Shown one piece after another: positions 44,949-58,500 of a DNA stretch of 64,000 bases. This DNA comes from Haemaphysalis longicornis. Taxonomy: Eukaryota; Arthropoda; Arachnida; Ixodida; Ixodidae. A program made the position numbers and the translations under genes. Positions within the stretch are counted from its first letter, which is position 1, and every line of letters begins with the position of its first letter. The DNA lies in NCBI GenBank assembly GCA_013339765.2, contig CM023448.1, positions 26,798,551 to 26,862,550 of the forward strand, written 5' to 3'. The notes under the pieces were generated by a model. It did no database searches. It had not been told where the DNA came from and was given only the letters and a program-made list of their open reading frames with translations.

Positions 44949-46300
44949 GGAAAATTGCTTTTAGACGATCCAAATGCACGGAACCAATTGTTCCCAGTCG
45001 TAACTTATGGAATAAACAAGTATGGTATGCCCACCACGTACGCGTCTTGAGGGGTTAATTTTGAATCGAGGGAAATAAATAGGTGGAACACTGCAAAAGG
45101 CTTACATCATTAAAGGAGAAATTTATGGCTTGTAACTGTCGCACTTACACTCTTACAAAAACACAACACAACAGACTTTCAGGTTGTTATAAACTATAAA
45201 TACATTCTGTAAAAAGGGGTTTTCTTTTGCTCTGCTAGGGGTTAAATGTGTTAGACTATTAAAGATTTAGAGGGTGCTTGCTAGCGCTTGTGATAGGGTG
45301 CGAGAGTGTTAGACACAAAATAATTCAATTCGAGGAATTCAGGCTGTTTACAGTGGAGAACTTCAGACAATATTAGGCATGAAAAATTATTTGGAACACG
45401 TTCGGTGAATGTGGATTATGTGAGGGGTAATGATTCGGAAGCGAGTGGTCTGCAGTAAAGCGCGTTTTCAGGTCGCAGGCTATATTTCGTGTTGTGCTTG
45501 TATAGGTAGCCTTGCGGGGGCGGTTTTCTATTCAAATGGCTCTGATCTCTGGAGAAGAACCTACGAACCTAACGCAAGAATTGAATGCAGACATCACGAA
45601 CGTATTTTCACGATGTAGCGAAATCAACAAAGATTGCGCTTGCGTCGATTCGAATTTGCGACATAGCCGCAATAAATACCTGCAATATCGTAATTAATAC
45701 AAAATCTCGAAATACTAGGGAGTGAAATGAGTGGATAATAAGGTTCAAGACGCGAGCAATTTTGACAGACACTATTTGATTGGTCTTTATATTGAAGACA
45801 CAGAATGGAATACAAGAAAAATATTTTCATCCATTGTAGATCTTGATCTGCACTTGTTTGTTATTAGTGCCAGGAAAGCGATGTCAGGGCCAGGTTGTAA
45901 CGTAAGAATTTATTTTGTGCTGGCTGTATATAATTTTTAGGTTGTTTTATGTTGCAATAATAGTTTTATTAAAAATCGTAAGCATGTTCTCTCCTGCTGA
46001 AGCCGCACCTTTTAACTATTTGCTGCAATAGAGATGGCCGCGTAGCAGGGATATTTCACTATATGTATTCTCTTTATTTTGCCGTCTCAGTCTCTTTTGC
46101 GTTTCAGAAGCACTCAAAGATACCCCTTGACAGAACCTCATGTCTTGCTTTCTGGGTGTTGATGGCTTACTATTTCACCCGGATAATTTTCATTCCTGAT
46201 AATTCATAGTGACGTGGCTGAAAAGTTTGAATATGGCAAAGCAGCCAAAAAAATGTACCGCCCACTTAGTGTTGACTTGCGAGCATATATAGCTGTCCGG
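44949..46300. other. Unassigned DNA
   Basis: AT-rich sequence without recognisable genes. The frames at 45430-45618 and 45731-45940 show no motif. Confidence 0.45.
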
Positions 46301-49220
46301 TCCAGAGTTTTATAGGTACCCATATCCAGAGCGCACATTAACAATCGCTAAGCAGGCGTAGGCGGTATTTGTAAACAATCACGGCAATTATTCATTCGAA
46401 AAAAGCACGATGACTACCATTTTAGCTGAGAGACTTGCGTCATCTATCGGCAAGTAGGGGAAGCGGCATGAGAGAATGGCGCTTCAAGCGGGAAAGCAGA
46501 AATCCCGTGACCTGAGGAAGGCACTCGTCGGGAGCTGAGAAAATGTTTTGACACGTAGTGTGTGCTCACCGTAAATAAATGCAGTTGATTGTATTCGTTG
46601 AACGCGCCATCGAGCGCGTCGACCACTCAAATGGCGACGACGACCTGTTAACAGCACTAAACGCGGAGAAGGGTTCTGAAATTTCGTGACTCAACAATGC
46701 CAGTTGACGACGATGAACATGGCAACTGAGAAGCGGCACACGCTACGGCCACGCCGCCACAAAGGCAGCCCGAATGTGGTAATGACGGCGTGAAGGCAAC
46801 ATGGACGAATTCGATGACGCCGATCGAAGCGAATCGGGGCATCCAACGCCTCCATCATGTCAACTTACGTACTTCATAGCAACGTCACGACGAAGGAAGC
46901 ATGGCTAGCGGCAAGCTAAACAAGGTGATCGATGCGGGACACAGCCAATCAGAACGTTACCAGCCTGCACGGTGTCAGCGAACCAAGTCCAAATGTTGAG
47001 AAAAAGCATGGCGTGCAAAAAGCGATCAATGACCACAATGGCGCATCGGAACGGCAATCCGAAAGTCCTGAAACCCTCCTCGATGACTACCGGATTTACG
47101 AGCCACACAGAGCCGCAGGAGGAGGCAGAATTTGCTCTGAAGCGCCGACGATAACACGAAACGTAAAGCGAATGGCACAGCCGAGCTGACGATGCTCTCT
47201 ACGAAGATACAAATGATGGCACAACTGTTGGACGACAAAGAGTATCGCAAGACCACCTACGAACGCAGTGAACAGCAATGGCGACACAAGCCGCCAACGA
47301 AAGCGAGATCACAACGCCCTACCTCACAGCAACTGTACCAACATTCTCTGGAAGAGACGAGAACCTCGACGAGTGGATCAATGCAGTGGAGGGTATGCGG
47401 AGACATGTTCGCGGACCGACATGGCTATGCTGAACACTGGAATTTCCAACTTCGTGAAGGCATGGAACTTTGCAAATTACAGAAGGCATATTCCTCAAGA
47501 GTGGGTACAGCCTGGGTATCTGCCCTGCCGAAAGAGTTTTACAGGCAGCCGCTGTTTCTCTAATGGGCGAAGAAGAGCAATGCATGAGGACACAAGAAAG
47601 AGCAAACTATTACGACGTTATGTACTTCTCTCTTGAACTGCATAAAACACGCCAAGCACGCCCTAAACGAGGAGATATCGTGGAATGGTTAATTAAGCGT
47701 GTGCAGAAATAAGGGCAGGACCTGTGCTGGCTGCTGTCCACAATCCGAGGAAAGCGAGCTTGTTGTAATTCATCAACTATTCTCGACAAATCCACGGGCA
47801 CAAAACTCCGGTGAGAAATGATAACACGCACGGGAAACCCCTACCCCAAAATGAGTCACCGACAATTGGATTGAAAGTTGATGGCCTGCAGCAAAGCAAC
47901 CACACGACACTTTCCGCGGAGGCCGGCGCTCGTTGCCCTCCCTGTCGCGCTACGCGAAGGATTGCCCGAAACGCGACAAACGCACCGCCGAGAAGGTAAC
48001 CGCCGTGCGACGAAATCACGGCCGGTGAGAGAGCAGCGCTCAAAAGAAACAATCCTTACACCCGCCAAGAAATACAAGGTCAATAGCGCCGCTAGTGTCA
48101 GGCGCTTGTAAAAGAGCATAACTTAGATGTTGTACCAAATACGTACTGCCTACCCCATAGACCATTTGGGGGCTCAACGGCTCCGGTTGGATCAATTCAT
48201 GACCCATCGCTGTCGCTGCAAACGCAACCGTCGATGCTTAAAGTGGTAAACGAGTTACCACCCGACGGTGTCGTCGGGCCTGAACTAGCGGCAGTTCATC
48301 TGATATGATTACAATAAAACGCTGCGCAAATGAAACTCATACGTTTGAGTGGATAGCGCAAAGAGCTTCCCAAAAGGGTCGGGGAAGGAGAATTGAGAAT
48401 ACGCATTCCACGACAGCTACGCAATGATGGCAAACAAATAGGCAACACAGCAGTATGCGAAACTATTCCTGCAAGCTTCGACAAGCCAGAAGAAAGCCCA
48501 AAGTTTCTCATCACTGGAACAAGTGCAACAGGAAATGTCGCGTCTACACCGGGACATTTTCTCTACGGAAGAAGCGAAGGGTGAGGTCACTGCTGATCGC
48601 GGAACCTGATGTGTTTTTAAACCGGGCCAGCAAGCACTGGGTATCTGCACGCGTGCTGAGCATACGATTGACCGCAGAGACAGAAACCAGTACGTATGCA
48701 ACCATATACAATGAGCGCCAGGAGCAGAAAGTTAATCACTAATCAAAACTGAATGACAGGCCTAGAAAGGTCACCATCCGCAATTCCGACCAACCATACG
48801 CCTTACCTGTCACCAGTGTCGACCAACCACACACAACGAGTCAGCTCCGGAAAGAATGCGTTTGGCATCACTTTCTAAACGCGAAAATATTCAAATGGGC
48901 GTATACCAAGTATCGGCACACTACTTCGCAACTGGTCAAGGTCACGGACGTTCCTAGAAACGAGACGTGCAGAATCAAACCATATTTTTTTTAACTTCCG
49001 CAATGCAGTTTGGTATCACTTCAAGGCAGACGGTCGCAATTCACATGCGGAGAACCCATCCACACCCTCCGACGAACCTAACCCGCTAGTGAAACGTGTG
49101 TTAAACCACCGGGAGACAAATAGGAGATGTCGCTCAGAAACAGCTGACAATCGGCCGCGTCAAACAAAACCGCCGCGATTGCTGCAAGATTATGCTGAGG
49201 ACTATTGTGAGGGGGGAATA
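46300..49220 (+). mobile_element. Decayed LTR-type retroelement (gag-like) region
   Basis: Several plus-strand frames together resemble a gag: VPTFSGRDENLDEWINAVEG (about 47338-47395), AAAVSLMGEEEQCMRTQERA and RPKRGDIVEWLIKRVQK (to 47709). YAKDCPKRDKRTAEK (near 47955) follows, looking like the end of a CCHC knuckle. A basic segment near 49140-49200 (RPRQTKPPRLLQDYAEDY) followed by a purine-rich GGGGGGAATAG could be a pol C-terminus and polypurine tract. I see no protease, reverse transcriptase or integrase motif between them, so the element is deleted or the assignment of the 3' part is wrong. Frameshifts and stops are frequent. Confidence 0.4.
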
Positions 49221-51039
49221 GCTTGAACTCCCGAACGTGGTAGCTGAGACACTAGTGACAACTATCCCCAACTAGGGAGACTATCCCCAACTAGGGAACA
49301 TCAAGAAGACTGACGCTTTAGGCAGGGAAGCGGAGGCTTACGTGACGTGACGTGATGACGAGGGGCCCGAGGGAAGGCGCTCATTCAGAGCTCAACAAAT
49401 GCCTTAAGCATGAAATTGGCACTCATCGTAAAAAAACACAGTAGTTTTCAATAATCGAAAGCGTCATGGGCTTCAACCATTGACAAACCGGCCACCATCG
49501 CCGTCTTCGGTTTTTGCAAACCCACTTGTACATAAATCTTTGCATTATAGTAGGATGACTTGCTGCTTATGAGATTAGGGTGAATGACTTTGAGTGGACG
49601 GGACCATTGTCACATTTTCTTTGGAGAGGTGTGCACACTCGTATCGCAAAATCCAACTTGCGAGGAAGGCAAGCCTGGCCATCGTAGAAGTTATATAAAA
49701 TAGGGGTTTTATAAACTACCTGCCATTGAATTCAGTCCAACAAGGGGGTGCTGTTTCTGAAGGCCCAAGATAGGCCCGCTCCGGCGCTTCTTGCTGTTAG
49801 AGGTAAAGTATTCATAGAACATCCGATAAACCTGGAGCGACGCCGGTGCAATTGCTCGGGGAACGCTTGGCATTATCAGTGCGCCCAGTCCAGGCCTCTT
49901 ACGTTGAAAAATCACGGCTTTAGCGAACATGCGCATGCAGCGCCGTCTATAATTCTAGAATCGAGTTGGAATATGCACTCCGTTGCGAAAGTAGATGAAC
50001 CACCTAACTTTTAAAACTCCGGCCTGCTGCCAGCCTTCTTTCCAAGCTCCCCCGTCTAAAAGCGGTGCTGGGCGGCTCCCATTTTCTTGGTGATCTGTTC
50101 GTCCAATGAAATGTTGTTTCTACATGCTTTGAGGGTGGCTCCACTGCCGCTCAGAACAAGGCAACCTCAAGGAACAGAAGTAGTTCACTGTAGCGAAATG
50201 AACGCTCCCTTCTCCCGACAGTGTCAAACATGACCGGCTTTGTTTGCGTGCTGACAGCGGGCGTCGTGTCAGACATCACCTCAATTTGCTTGTCCTGGGT
50301 GTGCTTGAACACTTTACGAGTTCATTTTAGATTGTGAAGGTCTCTCATTTGCCGTCAATTGTATTTTTGCTGTGTATGAATACGGTTTGCCGGGGGAAAA
50401 CCATGTCATCTTGGCCGATCCTATCATTCGGAATGGAGCGAATTCTTCGTTGGGACCGAACCCTCTCGCGTCTCTGGCAGCAATTGACTGGCGGTGTCAT
50501 GAGGACATCGTTCATCGTTTGCTGCCACGTTTTGCTACCAGAGCATCAAATGTAAGGGATTTCATTGCTGCAACACAACCCCCTGGCGAAATGGATGCCA
50601 TGGCAGCTATGAAAGGGTGGGGTTCTGATCGCTACGCCACTCCAACGAATGTTTTGGGTGTGTTTCATTGACTAGATAACTCAAATGGAACTCTGCATAG
50701 GTATTGCACGGCCGAGTTGACTCGCGACTTTCGTGGTGGTGGCTGCGGTGGCGTTTTTAAGGTTCACGTTCGCTGTAGCAGGCATATATCTATCCCGACA
50801 GAGCTTTTTCTTGAGCGGAGTGGGAATTTCAAGCCCGTTTTCGTCTAGTGAAGAACTAGGCATTGGCTGTGCAGCTATATGGCGCCCGGCCCACTTTGTG
50901 ACGACCTTGAGTCGGCTTTCGCTCCATGAATGCCAAGGAGCAAGTGTTGTGCTCGCTGCGGTTTTACGTTACGGGCACTTTCCACGGAAGCCATGGTAGC
51001 GACCCCATCAGCGGTCACCACCAGACGACAGTCTGCCAG
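49221..51039. other. Unassigned DNA
   Basis: A 20-22 bp direct repeat ACTATCCCCAACTAGGGA occurs twice at about 49260-49304. A LINE-like remnant (FLWRGVHTRIAKSNL) can be read at about 49615-49660 but nothing supports it nearby. An open frame at 50372-50671 (about 100 codons) has no recognised motif and no strong start context. Confidence 0.35.
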
Positions 51040-51490
51040 TGTAAGGTCCCCTCATAAGATCAGTGGCCAGGCGCCAAGGCTGTGCGTGTAAAGAAAATAT
51101 CCAGCCGCTCGAAATAGCGGCCCAGCACTACCGACACTACGCAGCGGTCGACCCCAATTTGACACGGCGCGTACGGGAGCCGGCTTGTCTGGCCAAATGT
51201 ATGCCGCAGGAACAATCTCCTTTACGAATGCAGATGGCCCCATCCGGGTTCCGAGAATTGGTTGACGCAGCAGACAATAGGAGGGGGGGGATTATCGGCG
51301 TCTGACCGCGCGTCGCGGCGGAGACAAACCATTGTTACGCGCCCTTGTCGGCACGGTGTTACGGCCATCGTTTTTCAACCCCCCCTCCTCGGCTTCGCGC
51401 GTGCATGCTCGCCCTGCGTGCCGGCTGTTGACCCGAAGGTAAGGGCGCCTCATTGAATATTCCTTAGTGCGCCTGAGTGCCAGCTTCTAC
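51040..51490 (+). repeat. LTR-like direct repeat, copy 1
   Basis: It starts TGTAAGGTCCCCTCATAAGA and shares about 440 bp with 52258-52700, including GATCAGTGGCCAGGCGCC, GACACTACGCAGCGGTCGAC, TGACACGGCGCGTACGGGAG, GGCTTGTCTGGCCAAATGTA and TTATCGGCGTCTGACCG. It diverges from copy 2 after about 51490. The TG start and repeat length suit an LTR, but no internal retroelement sequence lies between the copies. Confidence 0.6.
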
Positions 51491-51883
51491 GTGAATTAAT
51501 TGTGTCGATGCGAATTGAATTGCCTCTCAGCCTTAACACCACCACGACGGACGTGAACGTTCCCGTTCACTAGCCCTTTTTCTACGGTGGGTGTGTATGT
51601 GTTTCTGTGCGGTGTTTGTGCGCGACGAATGCATTGCTTGAATCGATCCGTGCACCGAACTGAAATTTCTGTGCACCGCACGTGAGCTGAAGAAGAGCTG
51701 CACATTCTCAAAGGAACGTTATGATGCTACGCCGTCAGGGAGAAGATTTGCGCGCGTGTGCATAGTGACAACGCAAACTTTCGCAACGTTTTTTTTTGTT
51801 GGCGGCAAATTGCCGGTGTTCTTAGCCAGTGCTTGTCATTTTTGTTCTAGTTGTTGAGTGCTGGAATGATTGTGTGTTTGCAG

Positions 51884-52010
51884 TTATAACGAGCATCACT
51901 GTTATATGTTCAGTTGTCTTGTTGTTTGCCGCGGTTACGCGCCCCGGAGACGCGACCCAATTCCTTACCATCGCATTTAGTGTTTTTAGCATTGTTGTGT
52001 TTTTGCTTAG
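51884..52010 (+). CDS. Candidate exon with two hydrophobic helices, class C GPCR-like
   Basis: A good acceptor (TTGTGTGTTTGCAG, ending 51883) and donor (CTTAG|GTAGAG at 52011) bound 127 bp that is open in the frame ITSITVICSVVLLFAAVTRP then GDATQFLTIAFSVFSIVVFL. The two hydrophobic stretches separated by a short polar RPGDATQ turn resemble the helix 6-loop-helix 7 region of metabotropic/GABA-B-type receptors. There a similar xQxDAxFAF turn is followed by a helix ending in a basic residue. The exon needs one base from upstream and leaves two for the next exon. No neighbouring exon was found. The resemblance is from memory of the family; any two-helix membrane protein could look like this. Confidence 0.35.
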
Positions 52011-52257
52011 GTAGAGTATTCCCTCCCTTTTAAACGGCAAGTGAATAGGTTGTGTTTGCACTTTAGGTGAGAGGGTGTTCGGAATAACTGAATGGCCGAA
52101 ATGGTAGGGAGGATCATTTGTGGTTATACGTAGCTCCCTGCACGTGTTTTTCTTAGTTTTTTACTCTTATTGCTGAAAGATAGATAACTAAGCAGCCCTT
52201 CTAAATTAATTTCGATTGACTGAACCAAGGGTCCAGTAACCCTCCTAAAGGAGAAGT

Positions 52258-53270
52258 TGTAAGGTACCCCTCATGAGGTCAGTGGCCAGGCGCCCAGCCT
52301 TCGCGTGTCAAAGGAACCATCCCCGCCGCTCGGTCTAGGGCGGCCCAGAACTACTGACACTACGCCGCGGTCGACGCCAAGTTTGACACGGCGCGTATGG
52401 GAGCCAGCTTGTCTGGCCAAAGGTATGCCGCAGGAATAATCTCTATTAGAATGCAGATGGAACCTCCGGGTTCCGAGAATTGTTGAAGCAGCAGACAACG
52501 CAGACAACGGATTATCGGCGTCTGACCGGGCGTCGCGACGAGACACGCAACGCCCTTGTCGGCACTGTGTACGGCCAACCGCTTTTCAACCCCCACCACT
52601 CGGGTTAGCGCGTGCTTGCTCGCCCGCGTGCCGGTGTTGACCAGAAGGTGTTGGCTGCCTTATTTAATATTCCGCTAGTGCAGTGAGTGACAGCTGTCTA
52701 CGTGAAGTTGGGCCCTCCCTAACGTGTGTACGGAAGATAGAGGGGCGTGCCCGGGAGAAAGAAATACTGAATCGTTATAAGGCCGCACTTGGCTGCAAAA
52801 GAGAGTTCTTGTCTGAGCTATCTGCTAAGCAGTTCCCGGCGAGACAAGGAGTCTCGACCGCTAAAGCTAGGTTGGGATTTGTGAGCACCCTGAGCGAGAG
52901 ATAGATTGGAGGATCGCGTCGGAAGTTAGGGTACAGCTGTGACTGGGCAACTAGACGGATCCTGCGGCGAGAACAGAGTCGGAGCCATTGTTTACGAGCG
53001 GTTTGTGTACGCTCCGAGGATATAAGAGTGAGACGAAGTTTGAGAAGCTCGAGTCACTTGTACACACCTAAACCCAGCGTCTAACTAAAGTTTGAAGTTT
53101 TTCCTTTCATTACCCACGTACCCAGTTATCCTAATGTACATAGTTGTATATAACTCTTCGTTTCCCTTCTCCAACTACAAATGCCTCGAGTTCATCAATT
53201 CGGCCACCAACTCCTACAACTTCAACACCATCGCCCTGCCAGCCTCCTGCCAAATCCACCGGAGACCGCG
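52258..53270 (+). repeat. LTR-like direct repeat, copy 2, with TATA promoter
   Basis: It starts TGTAAGGTACCCCTCATGAG and matches copy 1 to about 52700. Copy 2 then continues with sequence that contains TATAAGAG (53021-53028) followed by GAGACGAAG and a 3' block rich in C/A/T to about 53270. A TATA box some 760 bp into a TG-starting repeat is what a long retroelement LTR would show. The 3' limit is uncertain, since no clear CA end plus primer-binding site was pinned down. Confidence 0.5.
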
Positions 53271-55559
53271 CGATTAGGTTCCGGATCCCTACCGGACTTC
53301 GGAAAAACGAACATCAACAACCTTTACTGCCAGTATGTGCGCAACAGGGCTTACTGCAGACATGTTGTTCGTATTCATTTTGGTGGTTCGCCGGACATGA
53401 CTTCCGCAGGTTGTTCTATGCGTTTCTCCGTCTGTTGCCTGAACGTAGGCTCCAGTCGCGGCCCCTCGATGGGAAGGTTTCCAGCCAGTGGCCGTGCTTC
53501 AGTTATCGTGTCCTAGCAAAACTTTCAATGTGGCTTCGCATGACGGTCATCGTCAGCGCCGCTGGCGGCTCCTTTTGAGGCGTCGCGTGTCACACCATTC
53601 CTGCGGAAACGTTATCGGCAGGATTTATGTAATCAAACGGCGTGTATCTCTAATCGGAAGCGATCTTTACGTATTTCAACGACTTTTGTAGAGCCTCTTC
53701 TCCGTCTAGCAGGTAGCGGGGCATGCAAAGCTTTTGAAGGGGAGAATTGAAAACCAAAGAAACAGGGTCACAACACAAGGAGGGGTAACCAATAGATTGC
53801 AGCGAGTGGACTGGACTCCAGAAATAAAACGAAGGACTGCAGGTAGCGTCGTCGAAGAAGCGCTGTGGGGAGCCAAGGCAAATAAAGGAACAAATTTGAA
53901 AAGCTCTGGTGCTTGCTATTCCTTCTTCGTTGCCCATGCCCACTTTGATTACTTGCCCGAAATTGGGTTCTTTGAGGAGCGAATTGGCCCATTTTTAAAA
54001 ATTCCCAAACTGTGAATTGGAAAAGTAGAGTTTTGTGGAATATAGCATGCCGCGTGACACGTTTCCTTGATGACACATGAGAAGGACAGGCGCACACCAG
54101 CCGCGCAAAAACCCGGATTTATGGAGTCTGTGGTGGGTGGCAGTCTTCTTTCGGGGGAGTTCCCAACGAAATGAAAGAGAAGAAACTGACGCCTACATGA
54201 TATAGTAGAAAAGAAGCCGGTTCAATGCCATAATTCACGCCGAAAGACAAAAAACAAGCCAGAAGAGAAGAGGTAGGTGCAATAAATAAGTTACAAATTA
54301 TCGCCACTACAATTAGTTGTTAATAAGTATAACAAGTAAAATGTATCAGCTATTATTAAGTATCGCCAAGCTTTAGCCTTCAAAATCATGTAAGCAGATT
54401 TAGGTGCCCCCAGGAACTTTGGTATCGGAAAGCTGACGGAAGGTTTCCATAACATGGAGCAGAAATTACTTTAAATGTGGCGCGCTTCCCTCATCCGCAT
54501 TCTTTTTTTTTTTGGCAGGCGGCCTTGGTGACGTGATTGAATTGTCTGCCACCCATAGCAGAAATGGGCAGAAACTCCTTCTTAGAACAAATATTTCAAA
54601 CCAAGAGCTGATATTACGAGTAATAATATTAAAAAAGGAACTCTGAAGTGAAATAAGAATAATAAAGTAAAAGCTTGTAAAGTAATGTACTTTGATGTGC
54701 TTGGCCCCAGTAGCCACCAGTGCAGCAGAGGAGCTAGAGAATGCAATGAAAAAATGCGCCAGGCTTTTGTCGCGCCTTCTTACAATGCAATGCCCGGGAC
54801 AGGATACGTCCCACCAATATTCCGCGCACAGCAATGAATGGCATTTTTTAAGCGCTTGAACGCCGCCTCCAAATACTATCAATACGTTACGTGGGCCTCG
54901 CTAGAGCTCGTGTCTCCCGAGGTTCCCCTCAATCTCGGCTCTTCTGGAATAGCACCCCTATACTGACTGGTCAAAGCCACTATGTAAAATCATTCAAAAT
55001 TTGAGGGGAATTTTCGCTGTCAGTAACTATCACCCCTTCCATTACAGCAAGAAACACCGCAGCCGCCTTTGGCGGGAGTATATTGTCATTAATAAGGGCT
55101 TGTAAAAGGGCGTTTCAGTGTTTTGTTAGTGTTGAAGGCTGCTCGTTATAGACCGAAATTTTATCAAGTGGTTTCATAGATTATTACGGACAGAGAGCTG
55201 TGTAAACAATATAGTTTTGACTGATGCAATTGCAGCCTTTCCCTTTTTCACCAGGGCTTCCGTTTCCAACGGAGACAAATACTGAACAGCGCCACTGCAC
55301 TCGGCTTTTGTGCACTGTAAAGTGACTTGTTCCCTTTGAGTCGCTACATAATACCCTGACACCTCCAGGAAAATGAGAATACACCTTTTAAAGGGGGTGT
55401 TTATAGAAGAAAACCTTCCCGCTAAAATGATGTTTCTGGGTTTTCCCTCGAGAGCAGGAATGTTAGCTTAAGGAGGCAAAAATTTCCTCTTAGAATATAA
55501 GCCATTTTACATTCTATGTTTCCGATGCTCGAGAAATAACAGTTGCTATTGTGACGGAG
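53271..55559. other. Unassigned DNA
   Basis: I recognise no gene here. Frames at 53734-54015 (plus) and 54466-54882 (minus) are protein-length but match no motif I know. T-rich and A-rich runs lie near 54504. Confidence 0.4.
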
Positions 55560-58500
55560 CAAGCAGGGGTTGCTCTTATGCGTTGCCGTGCAGGGGACAC
55601 TTCAGTATTTTTGTCAAGAGAATTTCAACGTTTGCTTGAAGGCAGTCGGAAGGTCTTATATTTCTCGGTAGTAGTTGTCGGGATCGAGGCACTAGATGCA
55701 CCAAGAAAGAAACAAATATTTCACTTAGCGAGAAACCTATTATCTGCATGGCTCTTATGGCAGACAAAAGGTGAGCAACAGCTCATCAAGACGTTTTCAA
55801 GCAGGCCGGCATCGATTGTAGGAGACGCTTGGTGACAACGCTTGTGATAGGTTTTTGCCCTGGGATTTTCGTTCAACTTCCTCACTAAAACTTCTGTATT
55901 GAGCTGCTTACTCGGTTCGGTCCCGGTTCCACAGGGAGGGCAGCTGCATGTCTTATCTGAAAAAAAAGAAAAATTCCAGTACAGGTCTGCTGTGTGCACG
56001 TGGAGGACTAACGGCGCTGTTTGTGCGTAATTGGGTTGGCGAAAAATTGCCCCTCAAACCCGCTCCGCCGACCCTGGGAAGTTTTCTTGCCGAGTTTTGG
56101 GGTAGGATTCAGTGTGCAATTTCTATGTGGGAAAGCTGGCTTACCACTATTAGGCTAACTTCGATCTCCCTAAACTGGGCGTCATTTCTAAGCCAACTGC
56201 ATTGCTTTGAAGGACGTTTACTGCAAAGTTTATTCCGATACACGGGCCGAGTTTTGGATGGTGCCAGTATTTGGCGTTCATTTACCCTAGCTGCGCCGTA
56301 GCCTAGGCGAAGCATCGCGTAATTCACCACGCGGAGATGCACCGCCATTACCGGCGCTCTCCACAGCTGGGTCACCGCCTCAGCACGTGACCTTGTCGTG
56401 CGCCTTGCTAAGAGGACGGTCCCGCTCGCTTAGTGAGTGCAAGCTTGGCCACGATTGAGAACGAGGCTGGCCCGTCTTCTCTGAGTGCTGCGCGGGAGCT
56501 GGACACATCTAGGGCCGTCCTCCTAAGTGGCGTCTGACCACCTTTTGGTTATTTGCCCTGCGAGCAGCTTCACTGGGAAAGGTCCAGGAATGCCAATAGC
56601 AAGAGTCTACCCGGTTGAGTCTACGCCTCAAGATTCTACCCTCAACCCGGTTGAGAAGGTGTGATGGCTAGGGACAGTCCTCGGGGAGGGTTGAAGACGA
56701 CTTGCGTCAAAGGTGGTGTGGTTCAGTGGTGTTGATGCTTTGACTATGACAGACGGCCCTAAAATGAATGTGTCTCCTGTCTATCCGCTGGCCAAGTTTC
56801 TAGTCCAAAGGAACCTAAAAGCTGTTGTGGGAGATAGGAGGGTTTTTTGTGATTTGGATGAGGGTATGTTTCTGAAAAGGCATGTAAGGCAAAGGAAAAA
56901 AAATTTCAAAACTGCCCCTGTCAATTTGAGCTAAGTGAGAAATACGGCAGGGCTCTTTTGCAGGACCTGAACCTTGAGAGGTTATCCTCTTCTGTTTCAA
57001 AGGCCAAAAGTTTGGAACTCACCCCGTTCTTCACTATCAAAAGCCATAAGCCTAATTGCCTTTTCGGACAATAATTACGGAACTAGACTTATGGCAGAGA
57101 GATCGTTTCCAGATTTTTTAGAAAGCCACCTGACGCAGCTGAGGATCCAGGATCCTTTCAAAGTAGAAAATTGGCGGCAGTAGTAAAATTCCTGCCAGAA
57201 GGTAGACTGAAATTCCTGCGAGGGTGAGGCTGAATCGTGCAAGGGGATCAGCATTGATGTCAAGGCCATGTTTTTTCCTATCCCAACCAATGGACTGCTA
57301 CAATGTGTTCAAGAGTATTACTCAGGAAAATGACGAGCTTCTTTTTAGGAGCCGTAGTGGCACTTCTGTTTGAAGGGTTTATGGAGTTCCTGGCCTTTTA
57401 CCTGAGTTCTACTTTTGTAGGTTGGCAAGGGCAGACCCTCATTCAACGATCAGGTGTGTGTACCGGCTCGTGCATGGCGTCCGTTTTATGTGAGATATTT
57501 TTAGCCAAAATTGGTCGGTGTGTGCAGCATGTCTAAATGGAGCCGTGAAGCGCATCTTTCGATACGTTTATGACTATTTGGTGCTGGTTGAACAGTGCGT
57601 TGCACTGCCTGAAGCTGTCAATAAGGTGTTAGGAGTGTTTAAGAGCGAAGGAATGGGTCTGTCTTTTACCTCTGAGGTGCCAAAACATAATTTGTTGCAG
57701 TTTCTCGACCTTAGTTTGCATTTTAACAGTAGTCACGTTTGCTTTTGTTATTACCCCATTCAGCAAAACCCTATCCTTATTTCAGGTCAGCCCACTCTAA
57801 AGTAGTAAAAAGGGGCATCGCTTTTTCGTGTTTAAGATTCTCGCACTAGAAATATCCAGCAAACATTTATTAGATGCTAGCTTTGCGAAGCAAGTAGCCC
57901 GTCTACAAGACGCGGGTTTCCTTCTAGTGTACTCATGGCTGTCACCGATAAGTTAATAAAAGTTGTAAAGGTCATGCTAAACGGGACACGAGTGGTGATG
58001 CTTCACAGAAGAAAAAGAAATTTGCAGTAATTCCGTACACCCACAGGATTGCCCACGGACTTAAAAACGTAGGTTCCCGCTATAGTGTTAACGTGGTATT
58101 CAAAGCTCCAAATAAGTTATCAAAAATTTGTCCACTGTTGCGAAAAAAAGAGAGAGCAATATAAAGTCCGTTGTCAACAAGTGCAGTCAACCAGAAGTAC
58201 AAGTATGTTGCGTGTGCTGTAGGCGTTGTCTATCATATCCGGTTGTCTTGTGGGTTTTGCTACATAGGTCAAACTGGTCGTTGGCGTCAATAAGCGACTG
58301 CGCGAGCATTTCTGTCCATCCAGAACTCTTCGCTTCTAACTTGGCTTCTCATTGCCGCACGTGTACACAAGTGTACACCGGTTTTATCTGGTACAACTGT
58401 GTTGTTCAAACACCCTAATCAACATAATAGGAAGTGTCTGAGGCTTTTTTCATATAGAAAAATTGCGAAACTGGTGTTGCCCAACCTTCTGTTCCTTGCA

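Noticed and set aside
46300..53270. One LTR retrotransposon spanning the gag-like region and the LTR-like repeats
   Set aside because: Both repeats lie downstream of the gag-like region and not on either side of it, so they cannot be its pair of LTRs as arranged here.
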